Of a stretch of DNA of 64,000 nucleotides, positions 19,809-30,440 are shown in pieces. Origin of the DNA: Tetragonia tetragonoides (taxonomy: Eukaryota; Streptophyta; Magnoliopsida; Caryophyllales; Aizoaceae). Under the pieces are notes generated by a model, which did no database searches, was not told the origin of the DNA, and worked only from the letters and a program-made list of their open reading frames with translations. Made by a program: the position numbers and the translations under genes. How positions within the stretch are numbered: position 1 is the first letter of the stretch; each line of letters begins with the position of its first letter. The DNA lies in assembly GCA_038025085.1 (NCBI GenBank), contig CM076144.1, positions 39,281,001-39,345,000 of the forward strand, written 5' to 3'.

Positions 19809-22800
19809 TCAGTGAGAGTCCTCATCACCGTTGCCGTCAGCCTCATCATCAACGGACAGCCCCTGACCATAGTTCCCAGTCGAATAATGGAGAAAAGAGC
19901 TATAAATGGGCCTGCTATTATCTGGCCTCATGTCCCGCCTATCATATGCTGGTGCGCGCATACGGGTACCTGCCGGAACCCCCGCGGCAAAGAAACTCAC
20001 TGGAGCCTGACTGGCGAAATCCATAGCCATATCCTGATGCGAAGGCCCAGTATGAGGCACATATACACCTGTCAATTGGGTTGGGCGGGTTGGGTTTGGG
20101 TCGGGTCATGTCGGGTTAGGGTCATTAGCGGGTCGGGTCGTTTCGGATTCGGGTTGAGAAATGTTTGAGCCTGACCCAGTGTTGTCGGCTTCGTGTCGAT
20201 CCACCGGGTCGGGTGACCCAATTTTTTTTATTTTATTCATCATTATATAGTCAATTTATGTTTTCAAAAGGTATATTTGTACACATATACTCTAATTTTT
20301 AACTTGTATTAACTACATACGTATTTTATTCACGTTTTGGAATGTATTTACATATATATGATATTTTTTTATATTTTGTTTAATTATTAGATAAGTTGTA
20401 CAATATAATTCCGTCCATTTAAGGGTAGTTAAGAGAAAATTTTCTCATTTTGAGAGAATAAAGATGTAGAGAAAAAGTTAATGAAACACAAAAAAAGATT
20501 TAAATGATTTTTTAGGATAACTTAGTTGAACTTTTTATTTATAATTACAAATTGTTCTATTTTGCTAGTCAAACGGGTCGACCCACTAACGGGTCGGGTT
20601 TGACCTTAACACACCGGGTTAATCGGTTTCGGGTCAAACCGGGTTTCGGGTCGAAAAATCAGTGTCAGAACCCTGAAAAAACAGGTCGGGTCGGATTTTC
20701 GGGTCGGGTCGGGTCGGGTCGGGAATTGACAGGTCTAGGCACATCCCATCCAGGGGCGTTCGCCCAACCTCCGGCCGTGGGGGTAACAATGGGTCTGCTA
20801 TCAAGAGAAGGCTGGAAACCCACAGGGGAGAACATCTCAGGAATCTACGGCACAGAAGGTCCGGGCGCCTCATCAACAGGAGGCCTGGTCACAGCTACGG
20901 GAGGTGAACGAGCAACAGACGGTCTGCTCGCCGAAGAGGCCCTCGCAGCCGAAGAATGTCGAGGTCCCACCGCAGACGAAGATTGGGACATCTGCAGACA
21001 ATCAAGGTCGAGGTGTTAAGTTAAGCACTTCACTTAGCTAAACAAAGAATAAAAGTCTACTTACATCAACAGTCCGAGACCGAGAACTCTTCCCCTTGCC
21101 CATCACTCGGCCATAGCCTTTCTTCAACAGGTGGATGAGCTTGAAGATCTGAGAGGTCTGCTCCCGGTTCAGCTACAAAAAAAAAAAGCAGCGACACAAA
21201 AGATAGAGTCAGCACTCAAAAGCAAACACAAACACAAGAAGGGATAAAAAGGAGATTACCCCCGTACAACCATCAGGCAAGGGCAAGCCCTCCATAGCCT
21301 CTCCGTCAGCCATATGAAGAGGGAACTCCTCTAATATGCATCCCCCACTCTCCCCAATGTACCTCGCCTCATTGGTCGGCAAGGTCATGCTTGGGAGCTG
21401 ACCCCGAACTCTAGAATGGGACCTCCTAGGACCCTGAGAAGCTAGGTGATCCGTCTGCGAGACACAAGAAGTCAGTATATCCCACATACATCTATAAAAA
21501 AATGCAGAGAAGTTTCTTACCTCAGAAGTAAGGTTCATCATCAAAAGATCCAAGCAGTAAGCCAGGTACACGGCCGTGCGGTCCAAGCCAACAACCTCCG
21601 GCATAAGAAACTCCGTGGCCGCCATACCACGGATCATGACTCCCAAGTCCCGCACACTCAGACCACGCGGATAGAACATTGTCAAAGAAGGATCCTCCGG
21701 AACCAGGTGACTAACCAGGGAGGGATAGACTAGGCGAGTCAAACGGTCCCCCAAGTACCATACAAAGCCAAATGGCCCCTCAAAGACCACCCGCAGAGAA
21801 GACACTCTAAAGGACTCAAGGGTAATATGGGGTGGAACCCCAGGAATACCATCAAAAGCGGACCATGACACCTGCAGGTTACCAGTTCAAAAGTTCATTC
21901 ACATCAAATGAACCCAAAAAAAAAGGCACAAGTCAACAACAACATACCATAGATGCGGCATGACTCTCGAAGATGGCACGAAAATGCTTCAGAGAGGTAA
22001 ACGAGTGGTTATCCTTACCAAGCCACCGTGAACCTAATGGGAACATCCTCAAACCAGGACGGTGAGGACCAAAAGCCGAAAAATACTCAAAGAACCACAG
22101 CTGCCATACAAGCAAGAAAGTAAGCTCCAAGTCCAAAAGCAAGCATGTGCAAAGGAAAAGAGAAGAAACAGATAAGAGCCTACCTCCAGTATCCTCCATG
22201 GGCCTGAGATAGATGTCCTCTCACTCGTCTCCTTAGGCCTACAAGCCCGATGACACCATCTCACCAAGGAAGCATAAGCAGAAGCACCGAAGTTGTACTC
22301 ATGGACCTTGGTCAAATCCTCTAAACATGTTAAGAAACCAACTTGACATACGCTCTTCTTCTGAGCAAAGATGGTAACCCCAGCAAGTAGGCTAGGAAAA
22401 CACGGGCCCTCCACTCTTCAGTAAGCCCCTGCTCCGCCAAAGCCGCCCACAACCGCGCCAAAGAAACCCGATCTTTATCAAAGTGGGCAGACACGGGCTC
22501 ATAAAGCTCGAGCAAACTGTCACTCTGTCCCCAGTAGCTCGCGTCGTACCGAATACGACGCCCTCTAAAGGATAACCCTGTCAGCACAACAAACTGATAA
22601 GGGGTGGGGAACATCTCTCCTTCAGGTGTATGGAAAGTGTTCGTGGAATCCCAAAACCTCTCCAATAACCCCCTGACAATGATCCTAGAATCCCCCGAGT
22701 GACAAGCAGGGATAACAGTCAGGAATTGGTCAAGACCTGAGCCCAATACCAAGTTTCTAGCCCCTACTGAAAAGGTCTCCAGCATCATAGCCCAATGGGA

Positions 22801-23251
22801 GGTAGCCCCATGAGCCTGCAACAAAACTCCAACACCCTAGCCAACAAACATATTTTCCTCAACACCCCATATACTACAAATACAGCTAAAATAATTCTAC
22901 ACAAATTATATACAGCTGACCACCAATCCAGTACAAGTCCCAATTTGTTCGTGTGCCGAAGCACTAACAGTTCCAATTTTCAGTTCAAATATACTGAACA
23001 GAAAAAAAGAAAGTCAGAAAACATACCAGCTCCAAGTTAGACAGATGACTCTGCCTATCCGGTAATAGAACACTGCGGTTCCAAACCCCAGCCGGGCGCC
23101 AGTCCAGTCACATAAACGAGTCCTGGTACAGTCGAGCTCCATCCGCGTGACTAGTCGGAGGTGCACTAGTAGAAGGTAGCCCAGTGCGGAAAAGGCTCCG
23201 GTCATACTCCTCCTCACTCATGGGACGTTTTCCCATATCCGCGGGAGCCAT
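19809..23251 (-). pseudogene. E2 gene A: plant mobile domain protein, seven exons, broken
   Basis: Minus-strand exons by comparison with E4: 23251-23027, 22815-22194, 22100-21948, 21871-21521, 21454-21260, 21174-21065 and 20991-19809. The protein starts MAPADMGKRPMSEE. Exon 2 has TFHTPEGEMFPTPYQFVVLT, exon 4 has GPFGFVWYLGDRLTRLVYP, and the end is acidic (DDEADGNGDEDSH). Lesions are a TGA at 23110-23108, a one-base deletion near 22385 and the MITE at 20063-20736 in the last exon. A 5' leader intron, as in E4, is likely between about 23400 and 23275. It is antisense to E2, with the start about 1.2 kb from the purine tract. Family knowledge points to a nuclear protein linked to silencing; what a transposon gains from it is inference. 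Confidence 0.82.
20063..20736. mobile_element. 674-bp hAT-type MITE in E2 gene A
   Basis: AGGCACAT is duplicated on both sides (20055-20062 and 20737-20744); eight bases is the hAT size. The E4 gene has the uninterrupted sequence. The ends are short inverted repeats: ACACCTGTCAATT at left and, reverse-complemented, AGACCTGTCAATT at right. Both subterminal regions are rich in GGGTCGGGT on the plus strand. The middle is AT-rich and non-coding. Confidence 0.88.
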
Positions 23252-23829
23252 GGGAATACAATGAAGCTTTCTCTCTCTACAAGTGGGAAATTAAATGTTT
23301 CAGATTCGTAAAGACAGGCACCCATTCAACAATGCAACCCAAAATTCAGCAAGTTCAAGACAAAAATCGAAGAATTCGTTCAAGAATCGACTTACCTCAA
23401 GCAAAGTGGAGCACTCAACAATGGAGGAAGCTCGAAAATTTGCTCTCGACAATGAAGCTCGGTGAGGAAGAAGAATGCACGCGAAAAACAAAAGAGGAAA
23501 GCGCCTGCAGACCTGCACGCGCGGGCCCACTTGCTGTCCCACGGCCTCTTTTTCCAGTCCAAAGTTCGTTACTTCAGTTCATTTGCGGCAAATATCAGTA
23601 CCAAGCGAGCGGGAGCAAAGCACTCTGGCCCACAAATTCAAATTCGACAGTTGGCCCATTTTACGGTACCAACAATTTTCAGGTAAAACTGATCTGTTTA
23701 TTTTTGCAGGTCCCAGATACTGAAACTCGGATCTACACTGCGACAACTCCTACCGCTCAAACTTCAAAATTATTATTTTTTTAAAAAAAAAAAAGCTCGG
23801 AAAATCTATCGGCCTTACCAAACAGCTCA

Positions 23830-24060
23830 ATATTACAAATTCGGGTCAGTCAATGATCGCTTAAGTTATTTCGGTTAAACTGTCCTTCTACGAGGTTACT
23901 TATTATGTGTCAGTCAATGATTGCTTAAACTGTTGCAGTTATACTGTCCATTATTTTTTATATGTTTCAGTTAATGATTGCTTAAACTGCTGCAGTTATA
24001 CTGTCCATTATTTTTTATATGTTTCAGTCAATAATTGCTTAAGCTATTGCATTTAAACTG
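23830..24060 (+). repeat. Tandem array near the E2 purine tract
   Basis: Three to four units of about 55-70 bp share GTCAATGATTGCTTAA, GTTGCAGTTATACTGTCC and ATTTTTTATATGTTTCAG. The matching region of E4 is 59310-59545. Confidence 0.75.
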
Positions 24061-24476
24061 TTCATATGTCCAAACCATTTTTACAGCCGTTATTTTTAAT
24101 CGCGCTGTCTCGTTGACTTTTTCGTTTCTCGTACAGGGACGGAATCTCGACATCCGTCGAGCGGTGTTTAGTCACTGTTTGTCGAAGCACTTCACGTTGA
24201 TCATTCTCAAAGTATTACTAACCTTTTCATTCACTCTGAATACAGGTCCCCAGCAGACGTTTAGACCATCTACGAGCGGTGTTCTATCCTGCTACCATAA
24301 CCTTTATTTTCTCTTGTGTTCATAGAGATGAAATATTAGCGCGCCACGAGCATGTCCCAACTCAGGTTTGTCTTCATATGCATACATACTATACACTCTC
24401 ACTCACCGTGTGCACATCAGTATCCAGCATGTCGCCTTCGGAATACTTTGATCTTCGCTTTTACTCAAGCTCGATC

Positions 24477-24490
24477 AAAGTGGGGGCTTC
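24477..24490 (+). promoter_or_regulatory. E2 polypurine tract
   Basis: AAAGTGGGGGCTTC directly precedes TGTTGACGCC, the 3' LTR start. Confidence 0.9.
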
Positions 24491-25811
24491 TGTTGACGCC
24501 AAAAACATGCCTTCTGTTTTTCTCAGCAAAAGCCCGATGATGAAAGAACAAATTTGTAAACTTGAACACTATTTTTGCTTTAACAGTTAAGATAAGGTCT
24601 CAGGTTTTTCCTCCAAACACTCCTTCATTCCACTTCATTCAAAAGCCCCGTTCAAGAGCCTTCCAACGACACGTCTCATGCCTCTTTCCGACCCGGTCGT
24701 CAAGTTGCGATTTAGGGGTAGAACCGTCTATTACCGTTCAGGGGTAAAACGGTCTTTTTCACATTTTTCGGAATATTTAAATTCCTCCGAAAAATAAAAA
24801 TGCACTATGACGACATCCAACTGGCAGCTGACAGCCTTCAGCGGCCCTGGGATAAATCCCAGGGCCGCTAGCGGCGCTGACCAAAATTACAGGGCCGCTA
24901 GCGGCGCTGACCCTGCTTCTAGCCCGACTCATTTTTCAAGCCCAATTCGACTTTCAGGTCATTTTCGGTCATTTTCGGTCGTCCAACCCTACTCCTCCAC
25001 GCCTATAAATACAACCCTCCACCCTCAGTTCAAAACACATAGTCTACAGTTGACACCCTCTATTCTCAGTAGTATTGACTCTGAGCTTCTCCCTCTTTCT
25101 TCTAAACTTGAGATCTTGTTTTACTATTTTTGTCAAATATAGCCTACAGTTCAGGTACAAATCCTGAGGGCTCAAATTCAATTAATTGCTTAATTGTTCT
25201 TCTAGTAGTCATAATGTAGATATCATGCTAGAATAACGTTTTATTGCTTCCTAAATATTGTCTGTATAGTCGTTGTGTTGCTCAACTTGTCAAACCGAAT
25301 GCATGTCTAAACAAGGTTTAAATAAATGTTGTGATGCTTGTGGTGAACCAATTAATAGTCTAAGTCTAGGTTGTTAATCCGGTTTTGCATGGGAATTATG
25401 TCTTTAAATTATTAAGCAAACTTGAGTTAGTAGAGGCCGTCATAATACGGGCGAGTTGGTTGCCTAACACCTTCTCACCTCGTACCTTTGCCCCCGAACC
25501 CTTTATTCTTGGGTACTTTTATGTTCTATATAAGCGGGAGTCTTTCTAAAAACATGATCAGTTCACTTATCGCGCTATTGGGTTGTCCCTTCGGATTGTC
25601 CCTTTGGTTTGTCCCTTCGATAAAACGCCGATAGCAGATTTGTGGCTTCTTTCATGGTTTTTATTCAATTTATGTCTTTACAAAATCTTTCCTAACTCGA
25701 TGGTCCCTTGAACTTATCTAAAACCCCAACTTAGAAATTTTCTATAAGGACGCACTCCGTGGAAACAAATACATTTATAAAAGGATTGAACGAAAATTCT
25801 GGGTCCTTACA
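24491..25811 (+). repeat. E2 3' LTR
   Basis: This is 1321 bp, TGTTGACGCC to CCTTACA. A GCCGCTAGCGGC cluster at 24838-24912 and CCTATAAATACA (TATA at 25003-25012) mark the promoter. The hairpin block lies at about 25435-25500. It matches the 5' LTR closely. Confidence 0.92.
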
Positions 25812-27236
25812 GAGCCTATGGAGGACGCGGGCCCTACTACTGAAACTACGGAGTAGTCTATTAAAGAAAATACTGGGTGGCGGTGCGTCCTTAGGTAATG
25901 GTATGGTGCCATTATCGAACAGATCTTGAATTTTCTCCTTGAGAGTGCAATAGTTTTCGGTGTCGTGTCCACGACCTCTATGGTATTTGCAGAATGTAGA
26001 CTCGTTCCAATATGGCGATCTTTTCTCTACAGGTGGATCGGGAGTAGGCCTAATCGGGTGCAAATAGTCTCCTTTGACTAATTTGTCAAGAGCTTTGACA
26101 TAAGGCATCCCAAAGGGAGTAAACCTTCTCGGACGCCTGTCAGCAACGACGTTCACTTCGTTTCCTCTACTTGTGGAGGCATGATTAGTATTGGTGTATT
26201 TCTTATCCTTGTAACCACTTGTATTGTTATTGTAAGTGACCTTGTTCTTCCCTCTTTGGAGTTGGTCATCTTCAATGTCCATGCCTACTTCAGTTAGTTG
26301 GGCATAAGTGGTTATGGGTTGAAACTTCATGTGCTCGCGGTATTCAGACACCAAGTTTCGGACTAGCATTCTGATTTGATCCCTTTCACATGGGCGATCA
26401 ATCATTTCAGCAACCTTGGTCCTCCATCTTCTTACAAAGTTGGTGAATCCTTCTTTGTCACCTTGCTTGGTGATGTCCAATTCTCTCAATGTCATGGGAG
26501 GCAAGACATTGTCAGCATATCTCTCCAGGAACAAAGTAGATAAGTCTTTCCACTTCTGCAGCTTTTGAGTGAGTAGTTTGAAGAACCACACCCTCACAGC
26601 AGGGTCCAAAGTTTGGGGAAAGAGGTGAACATACAACTCTTGCTCAATGCCTAAGCCCAATGCAGTGGTAAAAGCCCTAATGTGATCTTGCAGATCATCG
26701 GTCCCTTTGAATGTGGGAACTTCAGGCATGAAATACTTAGTAGGCATTTTTCCCTTAATGTGGGGAGCATAGCCTTCAGAATTGATGATCATGTCATTGA
26801 AGACACGACTCTTGCCTAGAACGGACTCAAGTCTGTTTAGCTTAGCTTGGAGTTCTTGGACCTCTTTAGTGTAGGGCTCAGTAATATCCTCATTTGGTTT
26901 GGGCTCATCTTCATCCCTGGTAAGGGGATCCAACTTAGCGACACGGGCTTCCATATCAGTGAATCTAGCATTCATGGCGACCAATTGGGCTAAAAGGTCG
27001 TGCATCTTTTGGTCAGCGGTTCTCTCAGTATCTCCAGACATAGTGGACTTAGGTGAATCGTGTGGCGAGGTATGAGGTGACAACGGCGGTGTGCGAAGGT
27101 ACTCGAGCCAAATAGGGCCCACGATCTGTGCTTGTGGTGAAGGTTTGAATGACAACTTGCGGATCCATCTCTTGTTGGACTCGTCCCTCCCCCACTTCCT
27201 AGGACCATGACCTTTACTCTTACCAATTCTGGACAT
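25731..27236 (-). CDS. E1 Gag, open reading frame intact
   Basis: From MSRIGKSKGHGPRKW at 27236 (or MSGDTERTADQKMHD at 27041) the frame stays open. It has an acidic, coiled-coil-like N-terminus (VQELQAKLNRLESVLG), a gag core with FMPEVPTFKGTDDLQDHIRA and LFPQTLDPAVRVWFFKLL, and a zinc-knuckle-like CKYHRGRGHDTENYCTLKEK. Then it enters the antisense 3' end of gene B and, in this window, the E2 LTR, stopping at 25731. Before E2 arrived the frame would have ended at 5554-5556, overlapping gene B by about 130 bp. Gag forms the particle that packages element RNA. No protease follows, so processing enzymes must come from elsewhere. Confidence 0.85.
   Translation of the reverse strand: MSRIGKSKGHGPRKWGRDESNKRWIRKLSFKPSPQAQIVGPIWLEYLRTPPLSPHTSPHDSPKSTMSGDTERTADQKMHDLLAQLVAMNARFTDMEARVAKLDPLTRDEDEPKPNEDITEPYTKEVQELQAKLNRLESVLGKSRVFNDMIINSEGYAPHIKGKMPTKYFMPEVPTFKGTDDLQDHIRAFTTALGLGIEQELYVHLFPQTLDPAVRVWFFKLLTQKLQKWKDLSTLFLERYADNVLPPMTLRELDITKQGDKEGFTNFVRRWRTKVAEMIDRPCERDQIRMLVRNLVSEYREHMKFQPITTYAQLTEVGMDIEDDQLQRGKNKVTYNNNTSGYKDKKYTNTNHASTSRGNEVNVVADRRPRRFTPFGMPYVKALDKLVKGDYLHPIRPTPDPPVEKRSPYWNESTFCKYHRGRGHDTENYCTLKEKIQDLFDNGTIPLPKDAPPPSIFFNRLLRSFSSRARVLHRLCKDPEFSFNPFINVFVSTECVLIENF
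25812..25856 (+). pseudogene. E1 gene B, last 15 codons beyond the E2 insertion
   Basis: Directly after the right-hand GAGCC duplication the frame continues with PMEDAGPTTETTE and a TAG stop. Counting one copy of the duplication, the phase matches the codons before E2 at 5638-5642. This is strong evidence that E2 inserted into an existing gene B. Confidence 0.85.
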
Positions 27237-28191
27237 AAAAAGGGCATGTTTAAGAAAATAAGAAATAAATGGAAAGCTCCACAAAAGAAAGATTTTATTT
27301 TAAAAAACAAATATGTATGGGAAAAGAATCTAGTATTAATCCTCAACATTGTGATTTTTAGGAGAAACGTGAGTTTATGTAAATAGTATATTCTAGTCAA
27401 TGATCTTTTGGACTCTATAGAATTAAAAAAAATTATACTTTGACTTGCTTTAAGGGAATAAAGTAAGACTCTTTTTTATTTTGTGAAAGATCATTGACGG
27501 GAATATATTATTTGCACGCAATCTAATTCATGTGGAAAAGAACGTTTACCTAATTTGGTCACTAGCATCATCGGAGTCATGCATGGATTCTATTTCCTAA
27601 AAAGAAAAGATCCTAGACTCTATTTGTAAACCTAACAAAACGCACAAGCACACAAAAGGGAATCCTTCCCAAAGCTGGACTCAAGAAAATCCTAGGGGGG
27701 ATCTAGTCCTAATATTCTATGGAAACTAATCACATAGCAAGGAAACAATCAACCACAATATAGCAAGTAAATCAATTAGCACCTTGATATGGACTATGAG
27801 ACTAAATGCAATAGCTTGACACAATCTATGGTTGGATAAGGTAACCCACGACCTGATGCGTTTCGTCATCTATGGGATGCATAGTAAAACTAAACGTACC
27901 GTTTTACATATCTCAGATGGAAACATGTAAATGCCATGGGGTGGAACACGACTATGTGCAAAGGTAATTCCGATCTAGTGGGTCACCGCATAAGTCATAG
28001 ACAATGCTCCAAAGGGTAATTCCTGTTTATGGTGTGGGTGATGTCTTTCGACATCTTGCGACGATAACGCATGCAATATGAATGATATGGATGCAAAGTG
28101 AATAATATAAACACATACGGTAATTGAACTAAATAGCTAAAATAAATTATTGACATGGATAGGTGTTCGAATTACACCCTCTTGTTTATTA
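27237..28191 (-). other. E1 leader
   Basis: This is non-coding sequence between primer site and gag. The part at about 27850-28110 resembles the E5 leader at about 53165-53400 in opposite orientation, with shared segments such as GTCTTTCGACATCTTGCGA on the plus strand. No gene is seen. Confidence 0.65.
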
Positions 28192-28209
28192 TCCCCAGTG
28201 AAGTCACCA
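28192..28209 (-). promoter_or_regulatory. E1 primer-binding site
   Basis: The minus strand reads TGGTGACTTCACTGGGGA one base after the LTR end. It differs from the E2 site by TGGTGACTT for TGGCGACTC, perhaps decay of a tRNA-Arg-type site. Confidence 0.75.
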
Positions 28210-29149
28210 CTGTAAGAACCCTCGCCCTTTCGGCACCTATTGAAATATTTAGTTGGAAATTAATGGTTCTTAAATAATACGTCATATGTAATTTAAATTC
28301 AATCATAACGGGGAATAATAATTTGCAAGCAATGAAGCCGCCACCACTTTTTAGGAAACAATTAGAAACCATCAAAAAGTGCACCCAATTCCTATTGGGA
28401 ATTGACTCATACCCATGGGGCTAAACATTGAGTTCGGGGATGTAGGTACGAAATAAACAAAAAGAATCTCATCTAAATCGCCCGAATTAGCAGCCTCAAC
28501 TAAGCCTATCCATGTCAAATATTTATGTATGCTATATGGTTCCATACAAATCCGGTCGTCCAAGGTCCTAAAATTAGCTAGACGGGTCAAAAACAACCAA
28601 ACTACCTATCGTTATCACTTTGCACATATTATCCAATTTGCATGCATACTATTTATCAAACACAAATAAGAGATAAAAGCAATAATTTAACGCTCCAACC
28701 TTCCACACTTTGCTAAACGCGCCAAGCATTGCATATTCTCATCAATAAATTTGTTAGTAACTTCAATAGAAGAACAATGCAAAAATATTGACTTAATGCT
28801 AAAATAAACCTAGAAGGTTGCTATATGCATGCACAAACAATAAAAAGATGCAAACTTGCATAAACTAATAAAAAGATGTAAACTTTAAATTAAACTAACA
28901 TGCATAACTATTTACAAGGGTCAAAGCATGCATATTATTCAACCAAAATCAAAAGCTAGATAAAACATGATTATAAACAATAAAGAAGAGATTTAATAAA
29001 AGATTTAGGCCCTCAAGATGGTTAACCTGGACGTTCTATTCGAACATGACTAGTAGAAATGAGATTGCTCTTCAATCTTAGGTGCTAGGTTGGGTGCAAT
29101 GGCCTGCTTGAGTCTTCAAAATCTGAATTCTCTATGATTTGGGGTATTT

Positions 29150-29380
29150 TTTTTATTTTTTATTTTTGCTACAAGGACGCATGCAATAGCCCGCAAACCA
29201 CACGCGCCGGGCCAGCCAACCCATCTTTGATGGGGCGACGGGCTCAAGTAGAGGAGGAGACCCTCCCTACAAAGAAAGGTAGAGGAGATTTTTATTATTC
29301 TCCCTACATGAGGATTCGAACCCCTGACCACTGGGTTGTGAGGGGGGAGCACTTACCACTTGAGCTCCCACCTCATCCTC
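29150..29380 (-). mobile_element. tRNA-derived SINE in the E1 LTR
   Basis: CTATGATTTGGGGTATTT is perfectly duplicated at 29132-29149 and 29381-29398. On the minus strand the insert has an A-box-like TCAAGTGGTAAGTGC, a perfect B box GGTTCGAATCC (rc of 29312-29322) and an A-rich tail at 29150-29170. Length of about 230 bp fits plant SINEs. It would be transcribed by RNA polymerase III and moved by LINE enzymes. Confidence 0.9.
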
Positions 29381-29459
29381 CTATGATTTGGGGTATTTAT
29401 GCTCTTAAATTGCTCTCAAAATTAGAAACTGACCAACCTCCCTCAAAAGAGGGTGAAAG

Positions 29460-29650
29460 GGGGGTATTTATAGAGTTAGGGGACAGAATTAGGGGCCTAG
29501 GGCTGCAAACCCGGTGCCGAAACTCGGCCCAGCCAAAAACAGGCCTAGCGGCCAGCCGGAAGGCAGCTGGAGCCCAGCGGCTACAGCAGGGGCTCAGCGG
29601 CCTGCCGCTGGGACCAGCGGCTGCCCTGAGGGCCCCCGCTGTCACGCGTG
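29460..29650 (-). promoter_or_regulatory. E1 LTR promoter: GCCGCT cluster and TATA box
   Basis: On the minus strand about nine AGCGGC/GCCGCT-type motifs (29650-29540) precede the TATA box at 29473-29464 by about 70-80 bp. Confidence 0.6.
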
Positions 29651-30149
29651 TGCCGCCGGGCTGACAGCGTTAGTCGCTCGACCCGGAGGCACGCGCGTGA
29701 TTATGTTTTTTTGACTTTTTGTGCTCGGTAAATTACGAAATTGCCCTTGGGCTGACCCAGGGGGTCAGGATTGAGCGGTTTTGACTCAAATCTTTAAGAC
29801 GCGATATCTCTTGATCCGGGAGTTTGATTGAGGCAAGGTCAAAGGCGTTGTAATCCTTATAACAACGGTTATCCAAAGCCTGAGGTTTCAAGAAATTTGG
29901 TCTAGATTTCCGAGTAATGTCCTTTTCTACTTACGTCCATGTTATTCCATTAGCATCATCATCGGGCTTTACGGTGCCAGGGGATGAGAACCGATTAGGG
30001 TGTCTACACATAACCATAATGAAAATGCCTCACACATAGAAGTTTTTTAGTTCTTTCAATTGTGCACCCTAGGTAATATGAGCTTTTGTCTAGTTACACA
30101 CTCCAATTGAATTTTAGTTTCGAGGAACTCAACCGTGCAAAAAGCCTAA

Positions 30150-30440
30150 AACTCAGATTGTTATACATGTAGCTATAAAAATATGAGCTTTTATCATGGG
30201 AATGGGACCTGGATAGCTTGGTTACTGGTAGGTATACAGTTGCTGATGGGCTATAATAAACTTATGGGAGAATTTTACAGATGCAGACAAGCAAATTTGA
30301 TTAATTAGCAAGTTTGGCATGACAAGACACAAGTTTGTTGTATGGCTTATGCATCACAGAAGGTTTTTTATTAACAAGAGACAAGATGCAAACTATGGGT
30401 TTCTTCAGTGTGTGTCCTGAAATGCTACCACCGATAAAAA
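30150..30440 (+). pseudogene. LINE zf-RVT remnant
   Basis: Broken frames read DLDSLVTGRYTVADG and LLTRDKMQTMGFLQ, the pattern of the 3' zf-RVT region seen whole at 7370-7700. Many stops. E1 appears to have landed next to or in this remnant. Confidence 0.6.

Larger units (their letters stand above)
5643..25811 (+). mobile_element. E2: complete but multiply invaded LTR retrotransposon
   Basis: A 5' LTR starts at 5643, a primer site follows at 9558-9575, a purine tract lies at 24477-24490 and a 3' LTR runs 24491-25811. The ends read TG...CA and the perfect GAGCC duplication flanks both. Inside lie a leader, a damaged gag and antisense genes B and A. There is no pol. Total length is 20.2 kb, but about 2.6 kb is a LINE, 0.7 kb a MITE and roughly 6 kb an E3 segment with its own purine tract and LTR. 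The two E2 LTRs are closely similar but differ by small indels. Confidence 0.88.
1..30008 (-). mobile_element. E1: gag-only Tat/Ogre-type LTR retrotransposon with antisense gene cassette
   Basis: The element runs on the minus strand from a 5' LTR at 28211-30008 through primer site, leader and gag to a purine tract at 22-35 and the first 21 bases of its 3' LTR at 1-21; the rest of that LTR lies outside the window. Both LTR ends read GAACCGATTAGGGTRTCTACA on the plus strand. Between gag and the purine tract there is no protease, reverse transcriptase or integrase. Instead two genes, A (1002-3390) and B (4129-5642 plus 25812-25856), run on the opposite strand. E2 is nested inside gene B. The element must have depended on enzymes supplied in trans. 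The lineage call rests on the primer site and gag style and is an inference. Confidence 0.88.
28211..30008 (-). repeat. E1 5' LTR
   Basis: This is 1798 bp, with plus-strand ends TGTAAGAACC and GTGTCTACA. On the minus strand the order is a GCCGCT/AGCGG cluster (29650-29540), a TATA box (rc of GTATTTATAG at 29464-29473) and a primer site. A SINE is inserted at 29150-29380. The LTR 3' end matches that of E5 (AAGGCGAGGGTTCTTACA type). Confidence 0.88.

Noticed and set aside
20063..20736. Telomere-type repeat from GGGTCGGGTC and GGGTTTGGG runs
   Set aside because: The runs are irregular, end at hAT-like inverted repeats and are bounded by an 8-bp duplication. Plant telomeres are TTTAGGG arrays.
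5643..24490. E2 5' LTR pairing with the E3 LTR at 16925
   Set aside because: The two LTRs differ throughout; the LTR at 24491 matches and the GAGCC duplication fixes the E2 ends.
24279..24590. Open frame of 103 codons across the E2 purine tract
   Set aside because: It spans the purine tract and the LTR start, has no family resemblance and is explained by the LTR element.
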